A stretch of DNA of 64,000 nucleotides from Halanaerobium saccharolyticum subsp. saccharolyticum DSM 6643. GTDB taxonomy: Bacteria; Bacillota; Halanaerobiia; Halanaerobiales; Halanaerobiaceae. How positions within the stretch are numbered: the first letter of the stretch is position 1; each line of letters opens with the position of its first letter. This document shows, in pieces, positions 44,878 to 53,460 of the stretch. The stretch is from the NCBI RefSeq assembly GCF_000350165.1, contig NZ_CAUI01000005.1, positions 682,001-746,000 on the forward strand, read 5' to 3'. The translations under genes and the position numbers were made by a program. Under the pieces are notes generated by a model. It saw only the letters and a list, made by a program, of their open reading frames with translations. It did no database searches and was not told where the DNA came from.

Positions 44878-46308
44878 ATGAGTAACGAGGATAAGAGTAA
44901 GCAGATTTCTTTTGCAGCAGCATTAATACCGGTATTTGTCCTTTTAACAGCCGGAGCTTTATCAGTATTTATCTGGAAAGTAGGGATGCTAATTCCCCTG
45001 CTCAGCGGCACAGCTGCAGCAGCCTTTGTCGGTGCCTATTATGGAAAGAGTTGGAATGAACTAGAAAATGGATTAAAAAAAGGAGTCAGTCAGGCACTAC
45101 AGCCTGTATTTATTTTAATTATTGTTGGTTCAATAATTGGAACCTGGATTTTAAGTGGAATTATACCTTCACTAATCTATTATGGACTTAAAATTATTAA
45201 TCCATCTATTTTTCTGCCTTTAGCAGCACTAATTACCGCAGTGGTTTCAACAAGTACTGGAACTTCTTTCACCTCAATTGCAACAGTTGGAATAGCACTA
45301 ATGGCAGTTGGAAATGGGATGGGTTTTCCCGCAGCAATTTCGGCTGCAGCTGTTATTTCAGGAGCTTTTTTTGGAGATAAAATATCTCCACTCTCTGATA
45401 CAACAAATATTGCACCAGCAATAGCAGAATGTGATCTTTTTGAACATATAGAGCATATGTTCTGGGATACAATTCCAGCCTTTTTAATTTCTTTAGTACT
45501 ATATTATTTTTTAGGAATTAATCAGATGGCCTCAAATAGTTCTGGAATTAATGAAATTAACAGTTTAATTAACGGACTGGAGACTATTTTTAATATCTCA
45601 CCAGTACTCCTGTTAGTTCCCGTATTAACAATCATACTGGCTGTAAAGAAGATTCCGGCAATTCCTGCCTTAATTTCAGTCTCTTTTATCGGGGGATTAT
45701 TTGCCTTAGTTTTTCAGGGCTCCACAATTAAAGAAGTATTTTCCGCTTTCAGTTTTGGTTATCGGGGCAGTACAGGCCAGCAAATGCTGGATAGTCTTTT
45801 AAATCGCGGCGGCATATCATCTATGGGAGGAACTATTATTCTCTTAATTATTGCCACAGCTCTAGGTGGTATAATGCGGGAAGTAGGAATTTTAGATGCA
45901 ATTTTAAATAAGTTTATCTCATTGATTAAAAATGAAAAGCAATTAGGTTTAACTGCTATTATTTCTACTTTTTTAATTGGTTTCAGTACCGGGGCCCAGA
46001 TTTTGGCGATAATTATCCCAGCCAGTCTGTTTAAGGAAAGCTACAATAAATTTGGACTACATACTAAAAATTTAAGTAGAACAGTCGAAGCAGCTGGAAC
46101 TGTTGGAATTACTTTAGTCCCCTGGAGTGTACCTGCTATTTTTGCTGCCAATATGCTGGGAGCTGAAGCAACAGCTTTTATACCTTATTTATTTTTTCCG
46201 ATCTTAGTTATTTTAATTAATATTATTTACAGCATTACAGGTTTTAGTATTGCCAGAGCAGATAAAAAAACAGATGCTGATTTAGAAAGGAGTACAATGA
46301 TTGGATAA
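44878..46308 (+). CDS. NhaC-family transporter under T-box control, probable tyrosine transporter
   Basis: This 476-aa protein has about 12 hydrophobic segments and the NhaC motif GAFFGDKISPLSDTTNIAPAI. It resembles the NhaC protein at 10436. The key point is its leader, a T-box with a tyrosine specifier. A sodium/proton antiporter has no reason to respond to uncharged tRNA-Tyr, so I infer that it imports tyrosine, as proposed for YheL-type NhaC proteins in other Firmicutes. The start is ATG seven bases after AAGGAGG. It overlaps the MBL-fold gene by eight bases. Confidence 0.85.
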   Translation: MSNEDKSKQISFAAALIPVFVLLTAGALSVFIWKVGMLIPLLSGTAAAAFVGAYYGKSWNELENGLKKGVSQALQPVFILIIVGSIIGTWILSGIIPSLIYYGLKIINPSIFLPLAALITAVVSTSTGTSFTSIATVGIALMAVGNGMGFPAAISAAAVISGAFFGDKISPLSDTTNIAPAIAECDLFEHIEHMFWDTIPAFLISLVLYYFLGINQMASNSSGINEINSLINGLETIFNISPVLLLVPVLTIILAVKKIPAIPALISVSFIGGLFALVFQGSTIKEVFSAFSFGYRGSTGQQMLDSLLNRGGISSMGGTIILLIIATALGGIMREVGILDAILNKFISLIKNEKQLGLTAIISTFLIGFSTGAQILAIIIPASLFKESYNKFGLHTKNLSRTVEAAGTVGITLVPWSVPAIFAANMLGAEATAFIPYLFFPILVILINIIYSITGFSIARADKKTDADLERSTMIG

Positions 46309-47185
46309 TTCAACTTTAATTAAAGTGCTTGGTACAGCTCAGGATGCAGGTTATCCACAGTTGAACTGCAGCTGTGTTCACTGTAAGGCAGCCAGAAATG
46401 ACAGGTCTATAAAGCGTCTTCAGAGCTCAATTGCAGTTGTGGATAAAATCGAGAAAAAGACTTTTATGCTTGATGCCACGCCTTCTTTTTCGGAGCAGTT
46501 AGATAACTTGAATCTGTTGGCTGAAGCAGATAAATTAGGAACTAAACACCTGAGCGGTATTTTATTGACACATGCTCATCTTGGCCATTATACAGGGCTA
46601 ATGTATCTGGGGAAAGAAGCTTTAAATATTTCTAATTTTCCTCTTTATTTAAGCCAAAAAATGTATAATTTTCTAAAAAATAATGCCCCCTGGTCCGATT
46701 TATTTAAAAATAATAATTTAAAAGCAGTAGTTTTTGAATTTGAAGAAAAATATCAGCTCAGTGAAAATATTTCGTTTACAGCAGTGGAAGTTGAACACCG
46801 TAATGAACACGCTGATACAGCAGCCTTTATTGTAACTGCTGGCAGCAAAAGATTTTTGTACCTGCCTGATTTTGACAGCTGGTCAAACTTTGAGCAGAAG
46901 TTTAGAAAGATTATTAAAAGGGTTGATTATGCTTTTATTGATGGAACATTTTTTGACAAAGAGGAATTAGGAGAAATTAGAGGTCGAGATCTAGCTCAGG
47001 TTCCCCATCCCCCGATCAAAGAGACTATCAAATTGCTGTCAGATTTAGATGAGTCAGAGAAAAATAAGATATATTTCACTCATTTTAACCATACTAATAG
47101 AATCTTAGATCAGGATAAAATTAAGGAAAAATTAGTTAGGAAAAATGGTTTTAATATTTTAAATGAGGGAGAAACATTGAAATAA
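46301..47185 (+). CDS. PqqB-like metallo-beta-lactamase-fold protein
   Basis: This 294-aa protein is of the MBL fold and follows PqqB from the N-terminal GTAQDAGYPQLNCSCVHC, with a cysteine cluster that can hold zinc, to TRHL-type ends. The usual HxHxDH metal motif is HAHLGH, with the aspartate replaced by glycine as in PqqB. The start is TTG at 46301, eight bases after GAAAGGAG, and overlaps the NhaC stop. Pyrroloquinoline quinone synthesis genes are absent, so a PQQ role is unlikely. Sharing the tyrosine T-box operon is notable because PQQ is made from glutamate and tyrosine, but I draw no firm link. Its activity is unknown. Confidence 0.8.
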   Translation: MDNSTLIKVLGTAQDAGYPQLNCSCVHCKAARNDRSIKRLQSSIAVVDKIEKKTFMLDATPSFSEQLDNLNLLAEADKLGTKHLSGILLTHAHLGHYTGLMYLGKEALNISNFPLYLSQKMYNFLKNNAPWSDLFKNNNLKAVVFEFEEKYQLSENISFTAVEVEHRNEHADTAAFIVTAGSKRFLYLPDFDSWSNFEQKFRKIIKRVDYAFIDGTFFDKEELGEIRGRDLAQVPHPPIKETIKLLSDLDESEKNKIYFTHFNHTNRILDQDKIKEKLVRKNGFNILNEGETLK

Positions 47186-47253
47186 ATTTATTTTTAAATA
47201 ATTTCAAAAAGGTTCAAAACTATGTCAAAGTATATTCAAAACCGTCTAGAAGC

Positions 47254-47282
47254 TTGAAAAATTAAATTATAAATGTTATAAT
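47254..47282 (+). promoter_or_regulatory. Promoter upstream of the small excisionase-like gene
   Basis: TTGAAA at 47254 and TATAAT at 47277 are separated by 17 bases, 28 nt before the start codon. Confidence 0.65.
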
Positions 47283-47309
47283 TTAATTATAGAGAAAGGA
47301 GAGGATTAG

Positions 47310-47480
47310 ATGAAGGTTTATACAACAGATGAGGTAGCTAGTATGCTAAAAATCTCCCGGGATTCAGTAGTAAAGTTGATTAATCAAAAAGAATTAAAGG
47401 CCAAGAAAATTGCCAGGAAATGGAGAATAACCGAAGGTCATCTTCAGGATTTTTTTCACGAAGAAAATAATAGTAATTAA
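47310..47480 (+). CDS. Helix-turn-helix (excisionase/MerR-like) DNA-binding protein, 56 aa
   Basis: This small gene encodes MKVYTTDEVASMLKISRDSV and continues to a RKWRITEGHLQDFF end. That is the typical layout of an excisionase-family domain: a TxxEVAxxLxxS helix-turn-helix, then a KxxRKWRI wing that reads DNA. A GGAGAGGA site precedes the ATG. A promoter at 47254 drives it. It is followed after 48 bases by another small MerR-like gene, suggesting co-transcription. No integrase or phage gene is nearby, so it is more likely a housekeeping or regulatory protein than a phage excisionase. Confidence 0.85.
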   Translation: MKVYTTDEVASMLKISRDSVVKLINQKELKAKKIARKWRITEGHLQDFFHEENNSN

Positions 47481-47528
47481 AAATTATTTTTAAAGCAGTG
47501 TTAGAAGCACAGGAAAGGGTTTGATATT

Positions 47529-48035
47529 ATGATTTCCTTGAGTAGTGCTCGACATCTGGTAGAAGAAGTTATTGGGGAAAAAATCCCATTAGTTTATACT
47601 GATCTGACTCTGCGTGATTGGGCTAGAGAAGGGGTTATCTCTCGTATTAAAGTTGAAAATGGAAATGCTCTGTATCCAGATATAGTACCTACAGAAATTT
47701 TAACCGCTTTAAAACTTAAAGAAAAATATAAGCTTTCCGAAATTGCTGAAGCCAGAAGATGCCTTGAGCTAGAGGGGGATCATCTTAATCAAATTAGTGA
47801 AGAAGAAATAGTACATTTTGTTAATTGCAGAAAACTTTTAAGTGATAAAAAACTTGTGACTAAACTTTCCTTGGATAAGATAGAATCTTTAGCTAGAATA
47901 AAAGAATTAATAGATGATTTAATTGAAGAATCTAAGCATTTAGAAGTAGTAGGAGACTATTTAAAAGAATTTCTTAATTCCGAAAAAGAGCTAAAAAAAA
48001 TTGACGATAAAAAAAATAAAGCTTATATTTCATAA
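47529..48035 (+). CDS. MerR-like DNA-binding protein, 168 aa
   Basis: This 168-aa protein has an N-terminal part with TLRDWAREGVISRIKVENGNALYPD, reminiscent of the wing of MerR-type proteins, followed by EILTALKLKEKYKLSEIAEA, similar to the second helix pair of MerR. The C-terminal 60 residues are charged and could form a coiled coil. No metal-binding cysteines are seen beyond isolated ones. The gene follows the small excisionase-like gene. The start is ATG after AGGAAAGGG. The target is unknown. I assign the family with moderate confidence. Confidence 0.65.
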   Translation: MISLSSARHLVEEVIGEKIPLVYTDLTLRDWAREGVISRIKVENGNALYPDIVPTEILTALKLKEKYKLSEIAEARRCLELEGDHLNQISEEEIVHFVNCRKLLSDKKLVTKLSLDKIESLARIKELIDDLIEESKHLEVVGDYLKEFLNSEKELKKIDDKKNKAYIS

Positions 48036-48041
48036 ATAGAT

Positions 48042-48074
48042 TGAAGGCCAATAGCAATATTGGTCTTTTTTTTT
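48042..48074 (+). terminator. Terminator after the MerR-like gene
   Basis: AAGGCCAATA pairs with TATTGGTCTT around a GCAA loop, followed by ten T. Confidence 0.85.
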
Positions 48075-48138
48075 TGCAATTAGATAATAGAAAATGGTAT
48101 GATTAGAGAAAGATTGACTGAGAGTGGGAGGAATCAGA

Positions 48139-48579
48139 TTGGATAGACCAGATTGGGATGAATATTTTATGAAAATGGCAGAACTGGCTGCTACAAGAGC
48201 AAGCTGTTTGAGGCGGGAAGTTGGTGCAGTTTTAGTCAAAAATAAAAAAATTCTGGCAACTGGCTATAATGGGGCACCTAAAGATATTACTCACTGTGAA
48301 GTAACAGGCTGTTTGCGAGAAGAAATGGGGGTTGCAAGTGGTCAAAGACATGAAATTTGCAGAGGTGTTCATGCGGAACAGAATTTAGTTGCTCAGGCTG
48401 CATTTCATGGTGTTAAAACTGAAGGGGCAGCAGTTTACTGCACTCATCAACCCTGTATAATTTGCACTAAAATTTTGATTAATGCTGGTGTTGATAAAAT
48501 CTATTATAAAAATGCTTATTCCGATGAATTTGCTGAAAAATTATTGGAAGAATCAAAAATTAAATTAATAAAGTATTAG
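48139..48579 (+). CDS. Deoxycytidylate (dCMP) deaminase
   Basis: This 146-aa zinc enzyme is of the ComEB/dCMP deaminase type and converts dCMP to dUMP for thymidylate synthesis. Motifs are the GYNGAPKDITHCEV loop, the zinc/catalytic GVHAEQN with the histidine and glutamate, and the zinc CTHQPCIIC near residue 110. The start is TTG at 48139, seven bases after GGGAGG; an earlier GTG at 48124 is in the ribosome site. It is followed after 33 bases by the pfkB gene. Confidence 0.92.
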   Translation: MDRPDWDEYFMKMAELAATRASCLRREVGAVLVKNKKILATGYNGAPKDITHCEVTGCLREEMGVASGQRHEICRGVHAEQNLVAQAAFHGVKTEGAAVYCTHQPCIICTKILINAGVDKIYYKNAYSDEFAEKLLEESKIKLIKY

Positions 48580-48612
48580 TTTTTCGGACTCTAGTTAGAG
48601 GAAAGGAGAAAT

Positions 48613-49560
48613 ATGAATAATATAGTTACTTTTACTTTAAATCCAACCATTGATAAAAATTCGAGTGTTGATCATGTTAAGGCAGAAGATAAATTATATT
48701 GTGATAAACCAGTTTTTGAGCCTGGTGGAGGCGGAATAAATGTTTCCAGGGCAATTAAAAAATTGGGTGAAGATTCTCTGTTACTCTATACATCCGGTGG
48801 TTTTACAGGCCGAAAATTAGATAAACTGCTGGCAGACGAAAATTTAAACAAAGAGGCTGTAAAAATTGAAGCTGAGACTAGAGAAAATCTAATCATTAGT
48901 GAAAAAGCTTCTAATTTACAGTATAGATTTGGGATGCCCGGCCCTGAGATTAGTGATCAGGAATATAAAAAAATATTCAAGATATTAAATCAATTAAAAC
49001 CTTTTCCAGATTATCTAGTTATCAGCGGCAGTATTCCTGAGGGAGTTAGTGATGACATTTATGCAGAAATGGCAGCTGCTGCTAAAAAAAGAGGGGCAAA
49101 AGTAATAGTTGATGTTTCTGGACCACCTTTGAAATTAGCTATAGAAGAAGGGGTATTTTTAATCAAACCAAACCTTGGAGAATTTCAGGATTTAATAGGT
49201 AAAGAATTAAAAGATGAAGATCAAATAATTAAAGAAGCACAAAAACTTGTAAATAATAAAGCATGTCAGGCAATTGTAATTTCTATTGGTGCTGGAGGAG
49301 CGCTATTGGTCAGTGAACAGCAAACAGAATTTATGCGTCCTCCAACTGTTCCCATCAAAAGCAAAGTTGGTGCTGGAGACAGTATGGTAGCCGGGATAGT
49401 TTTAAGTTTGGCTAGAGGCGATAGTTTAAAAGACTCCTTTTATTACGGTCTGGCAGCTGGATCTGCTGCAGTTATGACTCCTGGAACTGAATTATGTACT
49501 AAAGAAGATACTGATAGACTATATCAGCAGATGACTGCCAGAAATCTTAGAAATTATTAG
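48613..49560 (+). CDS. pfkB: 6-phosphofructokinase, PfkB type (Pfk-2)
   Basis: This 315-aa sugar kinase closely follows E. coli Pfk-2 as I remember it. Shared features are the start TFTLNPTIDKN, PVFEPGGGGINVSRAI, the RFGMPGP segment and the anion-hole motif GAGDSMVAGI near residue 255, followed by GLAAGSAAVMTPGTELC. It makes fructose 1,6-bisphosphate in glycolysis. The related 1-phosphofructokinase FruK lacks the GGGGINV form, so Pfk-2 fits better. The start is ATG after AGGAAAGGAG. A terminator follows at 49597. It is separate from the kinase at 5273 in sequence and context. Confidence 0.88.
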   Translation: MNNIVTFTLNPTIDKNSSVDHVKAEDKLYCDKPVFEPGGGGINVSRAIKKLGEDSLLLYTSGGFTGRKLDKLLADENLNKEAVKIEAETRENLIISEKASNLQYRFGMPGPEISDQEYKKIFKILNQLKPFPDYLVISGSIPEGVSDDIYAEMAAAAKKRGAKVIVDVSGPPLKLAIEEGVFLIKPNLGEFQDLIGKELKDEDQIIKEAQKLVNNKACQAIVISIGAGGALLVSEQQTEFMRPPTVPIKSKVGAGDSMVAGIVLSLARGDSLKDSFYYGLAAGSAAVMTPGTELCTKEDTDRLYQQMTARNLRNY

Positions 49561-49596
49561 CTGGTAAACTTCAAAAAAGAATAAAGCAGATATTTT

Positions 49597-49628
49597 ACAG
49601 CCTCTATCTGGGGGCTGTTTTTTTTATC
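49597..49628 (+). terminator. Terminator after pfkB
   Basis: ACAGCC pairs with GGCTGT around a ten-base loop, followed by eight T. Confidence 0.8.
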
Positions 49629-49754
49629 TTAGATTAAGTAAAATGCTAAATATGAGCAATTAGGTTTTAATTATTGTCTATTATGTTATATAATCAATTC
49701 GAATTTGTTTAAAAATCGATTAATAGTTTTAATAGTAAGGAGGCAGGTTAAGAA

Positions 49755-50786
49755 ATGAATGAAGATCTAAATAACAAGAACTTAGATAAAAATGATTTAA
49801 AAGAGCAGCTAAATAATTTTAAATCATCTATGCAAAAATATCTGGGAGGAATTAACATCTGGATAATTGTATTTGCAATTATAGCTCTCTGGGCTGCACA
49901 GGGGTTACACACTATTGATGAACCAGAAGTCGGACTTGTCAAACGATTTGGCAAGCATGTGAGGACTGTTGGACCAGGTCTCCATTATCATATTCCTGCA
50001 CCAGTAGAAACAGTAATACCAGTTGATGTCAAGTCGGTTCGTAAAATCGAAGTGGGGTATGAAACAATCTCACCTCCACCTAATCCTAGGTACGAATCAA
50101 ATAAGGAAGAGGCATTGATGCTGACAGCTGATAACAATATAGTCCATATTGAATTTGCTGTACAGTATAAAATTCAGGATGCTGAAAATTATGCCTTTAA
50201 TGTTATAGACGCCAGGACTCTCTTAAAAGAAATGGCTGAGGCAGTAATGAGAGAAGAAGTAGCAAAAACTAATTTTGAGGATATTATAACTACTTCCAGG
50301 GGAGAAATAGCTCAACAGGTTCACTCTGGACTGCAGAAATTGGTAAATATTTATGATACAGGTATGATGGTGGAAAATGTTAAATTGCAGGATGCAAATC
50401 CACCCCAGCCCGTAACAGCAGCCTTTGATGATGTAAATAGTGCCAAAGAAAATAAAGAAAATTATATTAATCAGGCCACTGCATATGCTAATGAGGTCAT
50501 CCCTCAGGCAGAAGGAAAAGCTGCGCATGTGGTAAATAAGGCTGAAGCATATAAAGAGGAAAAAGTTGCTCGAGCCGAAGGTGATGTTGCTAAATTCAAA
50601 AACGTTTTAACTGAATATCGGATGGGAAGTAAAGAAGTTACCAGAACCAGACTTTATATTGAAGCATTAGAAGATGTTTTACCAAAAACAGATAAAATTA
50701 TTTTACCTAAAAGTGAAGATGGTAATTCTGTTTTAAAATTACTTGATTTAAATAAATTAAGAAATACCGGAGGTGAAAGTAAATGA
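49755..50786 (+). CDS. hflK: HflK, SPFH-domain protease modulator
   Basis: This 343-aa membrane protein has a cytoplasmic N-terminal tail of around 35 residues, one membrane segment near residues 37-55, and the SPFH/band 7 domain with HTIDEPEVGLVKRFGKHV and VGPGLHYHIPAPVE. The charged coiled segment near residue 230 carries ANEVIPQAEGKAAHVV. HflK and HflC form a large cage that regulates the FtsH membrane protease. The start is ATG after AAGGAGG. It overlaps hflC by four bases. The absence of the glycine-rich N-terminus of E. coli HflK is a difference. Confidence 0.93.
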   Translation: MNEDLNNKNLDKNDLKEQLNNFKSSMQKYLGGINIWIIVFAIIALWAAQGLHTIDEPEVGLVKRFGKHVRTVGPGLHYHIPAPVETVIPVDVKSVRKIEVGYETISPPPNPRYESNKEEALMLTADNNIVHIEFAVQYKIQDAENYAFNVIDARTLLKEMAEAVMREEVAKTNFEDIITTSRGEIAQQVHSGLQKLVNIYDTGMMVENVKLQDANPPQPVTAAFDDVNSAKENKENYINQATAYANEVIPQAEGKAAHVVNKAEAYKEEKVARAEGDVAKFKNVLTEYRMGSKEVTRTRLYIEALEDVLPKTDKIILPKSEDGNSVLKLLDLNKLRNTGGESK

Positions 50787-51646
50787 AAAAATTACTAACA
50801 TTTCTAATGGTGATTTTAGTTATCGTAATGGCTTACAACTTTTTTACTTTTACCGTTGATGAAACCAAAACAGCAGTTGTAAAACAGTTCGGTGAGGTAG
50901 TAAAGATTTCTAAGGAACCGGGGCTGCATTTTAAAATGCCCTTTGTTCAAAATGTTATTTATCTTGAAGATAGAATTTTATCTTATGATATAGAGCCGCG
51001 AAAGCTGATTACCTCTGATAAAAAACACTTACTGGTTAATAATTATGCACTTTGGAAAATTGATGATCCGCTTAAATTTGTGCAGTCAATGAGTGGACAG
51101 CGGACTTTAGCTCAGACCAGGATTGATGATATTGTTTATTCCAACCTCCGTAATAAATTGGCTTCAGAAACTTTTGATAATATTGTTTCTGAAAAAAGAA
51201 TTACTTATCTTAATTCTATAACTGAAAAAAGTAGAAAACAGCTAAAAGATTATGGAATTCATTTGATAGATGTCAAAATTAAGAGAGCTGATTTACCTGA
51301 AGCTAACGAAGAAGCTGTTTATGAGAGAATGTCTTCAGAAAGAAAACAGCGCGCTAAACAAATAAGAGCTCAAGGTCAAAGAGAATCTGAAATAATTAAG
51401 GCAGAAGCTGATAAGGAATCTGAAATCATTGGTGCTCAGGCTGAAAAGAAAGCACAGGAACTTCGGGGTCAGGGAGATGCCCAAGCCCTTAAGGTTTATA
51501 GTGATGTTTACAGTCAGGACACAGAATTTTATCAATTCTGGCGCAGTCTACAGTCTTATAAGAATTCTCTTAAAGAAAGGACAACTATAATTCTTTCAGA
51601 GGATATGAAATATTTAAAATATCTGAATCCTGCCAATGCAAATTAA
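50783..51646 (+). CDS. hflC: HflC, SPFH-domain protease modulator
   Basis: This 287-aa partner of HflK has one N-terminal membrane segment followed by the SPFH domain, with TVDETKTAVVKQFGEVVK and KEPGLHFKMPFVQNVIYLEDR. The C-terminal part has a charged coil, QRESEIIKAEADKESEIIG. Residues RERTTIILSEDMKYL-like near the end are typical. It overlaps the hflK stop and is coupled to it. A terminator follows at 51670. Confidence 0.93.
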   Translation: MKKLLTFLMVILVIVMAYNFFTFTVDETKTAVVKQFGEVVKISKEPGLHFKMPFVQNVIYLEDRILSYDIEPRKLITSDKKHLLVNNYALWKIDDPLKFVQSMSGQRTLAQTRIDDIVYSNLRNKLASETFDNIVSEKRITYLNSITEKSRKQLKDYGIHLIDVKIKRADLPEANEEAVYERMSSERKQRAKQIRAQGQRESEIIKAEADKESEIIGAQAEKKAQELRGQGDAQALKVYSDVYSQDTEFYQFWRSLQSYKNSLKERTTIILSEDMKYLKYLNPANAN

Positions 51647-51669
51647 AAATTAGCTATGATTCATTAATT

Positions 51670-51707
51670 TCCTTAGTGAGAGATTTTTCTGTCACTAAGG
51701 ATTTTTT
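51670..51707 (+). terminator. Terminator of the hflKC operon
   Basis: TCCTTAGTGA pairs with TCACTAAGGA around a 12-base loop, followed by six T. Confidence 0.85.
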
Positions 51708-51867
51708 CATATCAGCTTATCTTATAGAATATTTTTTCACAAAAAGGTTTAATAGCTTTGACGAAGAAAATAAACTAATAGGACAAAAAAAGACTGAAAA
51801 AATAAATTAATTAGTAAAAACATTTAATTCAAAAAATAAAATTAAATCATTAAAAGAGGTGTAAAAA

Positions 51868-51966
51868 ATGAAAAATAACATGAAAGAATCAATGGAAGAA
51901 TTACCGAATTTAGCCGAGAAAGCCTCGCTTATGTCAATGGGCGGGGATGAATCGGCTAATTTATAG
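51868..51966 (+). pseudogene. Short reading frame ending in the left hairpin of the TnpB element, possible truncated gene start
   Basis: A GAGGTG ribosome site precedes an ATG that opens a 32-codon frame (MKNNMKESMEELPNLAEKAS...). The first 14 or so codons are flanking DNA, and the remainder runs through the left hairpin of the TnpB element to a stop. It may be the 5' end of the gene that the element interrupted, possibly the PgpA/YutG gene on the far side, or just a spurious frame. The good ribosome site favours the first view. Confidence 0.4.
51910..51959 (+). repeat. Left-end hairpin of the TnpB element
   Basis: TTAGCCGA at 51910 pairs with TCGGCTAA at 51952, and inside it CCTCGC at 51923 pairs with GCGGGG at 51941. 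This is a two-tier hairpin near the expected left end. Confidence 0.65.
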
Positions 51967-52089
51967 TTAAAAAGCTTTATATTTGTTGAACGTTTGTTCT
52001 TTTAGTGGTATAATATACTTAGTAATAAAGTTTTTTGCATTGTCTTAAAATATCATTGATATTAATAATTAGTGAAAAAGGTGATTAAT

Positions 52090-53178
52090 ATGCAAATAAC
52101 ATATGTGCTGGAGTTATTAAAACCAACTAAAAGAAAAGAAAATATATTCTTAAATAATATTGCAGAAGTAGTTAAGAATCGTCAGGCTATCGCTGCCAAA
52201 CTTAAAGCAGGAGAAACTAAATTGAGTTCTTCTGATTTTAAAGAGATTAGCCTCCCCTCTGCTGTTAAAAATCAGAATATTAGAGAAGTTAAAGCTCTCT
52301 ATAAACGGTTTTTAAAGTCTAACTCTAAAAAAGAAAATATAGAGTTTAAAGAGAATCAACCTATCTGCTATAATAATCAAAATTATGAAATTGATCACCA
52401 TATTATTTCAATCCCTCTTTATACTACTAAATGTCAGAGATTTGCCTTCCCTGTTAAGCAGACTGAAAGATTTGAAAAACTGCAGCAGCATATCGAGAGT
52501 GGCTGCAAATTGGGTAAAGCCAGTCTCTTCTACAAAAGAGGCAAGTGGTATTTTGCTGTAACAATTAAAATTGCAGCTAAAAAAACCAATAACTCTAATC
52601 TAATGGGAATTGACATAGGGCTTCGTCAACTAGCGGTTGCCAGTGTTAAAAATCCCCAAGGCAAAGAAATTAATCGCCAATTCCACAATGGTAAACAAGC
52701 AGGTTTTATCCGCAAAAAGTATCGTATGTTAAGAAGAAAACTGGGTCAATCTAAAAAAGTTAAAGCTATTAAAAATATTAATGACAAAGAGCAGAGATGG
52801 ATGACTGATTTAAACCATAAAATTAGTCGCCAATTAGTCAATCTTGCTGTGCAGGAGAAAGTTGGCACTATAATTATGGAAAATCTAGAGAATATCCGAA
52901 ATACTGCTAAGAGTCTTAATAGAGCAGACAGAAACCTCCATAGCTGGACTTTCTATCAACTGCAACAGTTTATTGAATATAAGGCTGAATTAGCTGGGAT
53001 CAAGGTAGAATATATAAATCCTAAATATACCTCCCAGAGTTGTTCTAAATGCAACAAAATTAAAAAATCTAATCGCAAAGCTAATCTATACTCTTGTGAG
53101 TGTGGTAATCATATCCACTCTGATTTAAATGCAAGTAGAAACATAGCTAATAAATATTTAGAGCAACAATCTGCTTAG
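52090..53178 (+). CDS. tnpB: RNA-guided nuclease TnpB (IS200/IS605 OrfB)
   Basis: This 362-aa protein is a TnpB, the RNA-guided nuclease of IS605-type elements and ancestor of Cas12. The RuvC catalytic acids are present: D175 in MGIDIG, E264 in IIMENLENI and D345 in HSDLNASRNIANKY. A zinc finger of CSKC and CEC lies between the last two. The gene therefore looks active. I choose the ATG at 52090, five bases after AAGGTGA, rather than a GTG at 52072. The 3' end and downstream sequence likely supply the guide RNA. Confidence 0.92.
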   Translation: MQITYVLELLKPTKRKENIFLNNIAEVVKNRQAIAAKLKAGETKLSSSDFKEISLPSAVKNQNIREVKALYKRFLKSNSKKENIEFKENQPICYNNQNYEIDHHIISIPLYTTKCQRFAFPVKQTERFEKLQQHIESGCKLGKASLFYKRGKWYFAVTIKIAAKKTNNSNLMGIDIGLRQLAVASVKNPQGKEINRQFHNGKQAGFIRKKYRMLRRKLGQSKKVKAIKNINDKEQRWMTDLNHKISRQLVNLAVQEKVGTIIMENLENIRNTAKSLNRADRNLHSWTFYQLQQFIEYKAELAGIKVEYINPKYTSQSCSKCNKIKKSNRKANLYSCECGNHIHSDLNASRNIANKYLEQQSA

Positions 53179-53460
53179 ATGGTAATAGTCTAAGTGCCTG
53201 AGTGCCTATATTAGCATAATGCTAGGATTATACTATTGAAATGTATAGTCGGCTATCTCAGGAGGGCTGATGGCACAGCCTAAAGTCGAAGTCGAATTGG
53301 GCTACTAGAAATAGACTGTCTTCTAATCATTCGACAACCTCGTGACGGCCTCGATGGCCTAATATCGAAACTAGCTTTTCGTAATACAAAAGAGAGTTTC
53401 GGTGAAAGTTTCTTTTAGGAATCCTCGTTTGTGAGTGTTAACGAACGGGCGGGGAGGATG
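53150..53460 (+). ncRNA. Probable omega RNA (reRNA) of the TnpB element
   Basis: About 280 bases without a gene separate the tnpB stop from the next gene. TnpB guide RNAs are made from the 3' end of tnpB through the right end, with the guide taken from flanking DNA. This stretch is rich in potential hairpins (for example ATCCTC with GAGGAT at 53421 and 53454) and is otherwise non-coding. The guide would then be the first 15-20 bases beyond 53460, i.e. inside the PgpA gene. Exact limits are not visible. Confidence 0.55.

Larger units (their letters stand above)
51905..53460 (+). mobile_element. IS605/IS1341-type TnpB element without TnpA
   Basis: The element carries a single gene for TnpB and lacks the TnpA transposase, so it would be moved only by a helper. 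The left end has a hairpin (51910-51959) and the right end a different one (53421-53459). Both contain a CCTCG start and GGGCGGGGA, at 51939 and 53447, which is the sort of shared motif expected at terminal hairpins recognised by TnpA. Exact ends are uncertain by several bases, and no target duplication is expected for this class. The right end abuts a PgpA/YutG-like gene. Confidence 0.7.

Noticed and set aside
47310-48035. Prophage or integrative element because of the excisionase-like protein
   Set aside because: No integrase, attachment repeats or phage genes surround it. It is more likely an ordinary small regulator.
48613-49560. 1-phosphofructokinase (FruK) for the PfkB-type kinase
   Set aside because: GGGGINV and the RFGMPGP pattern match Pfk-2 better, and there is no fructose PTS gene beside it.
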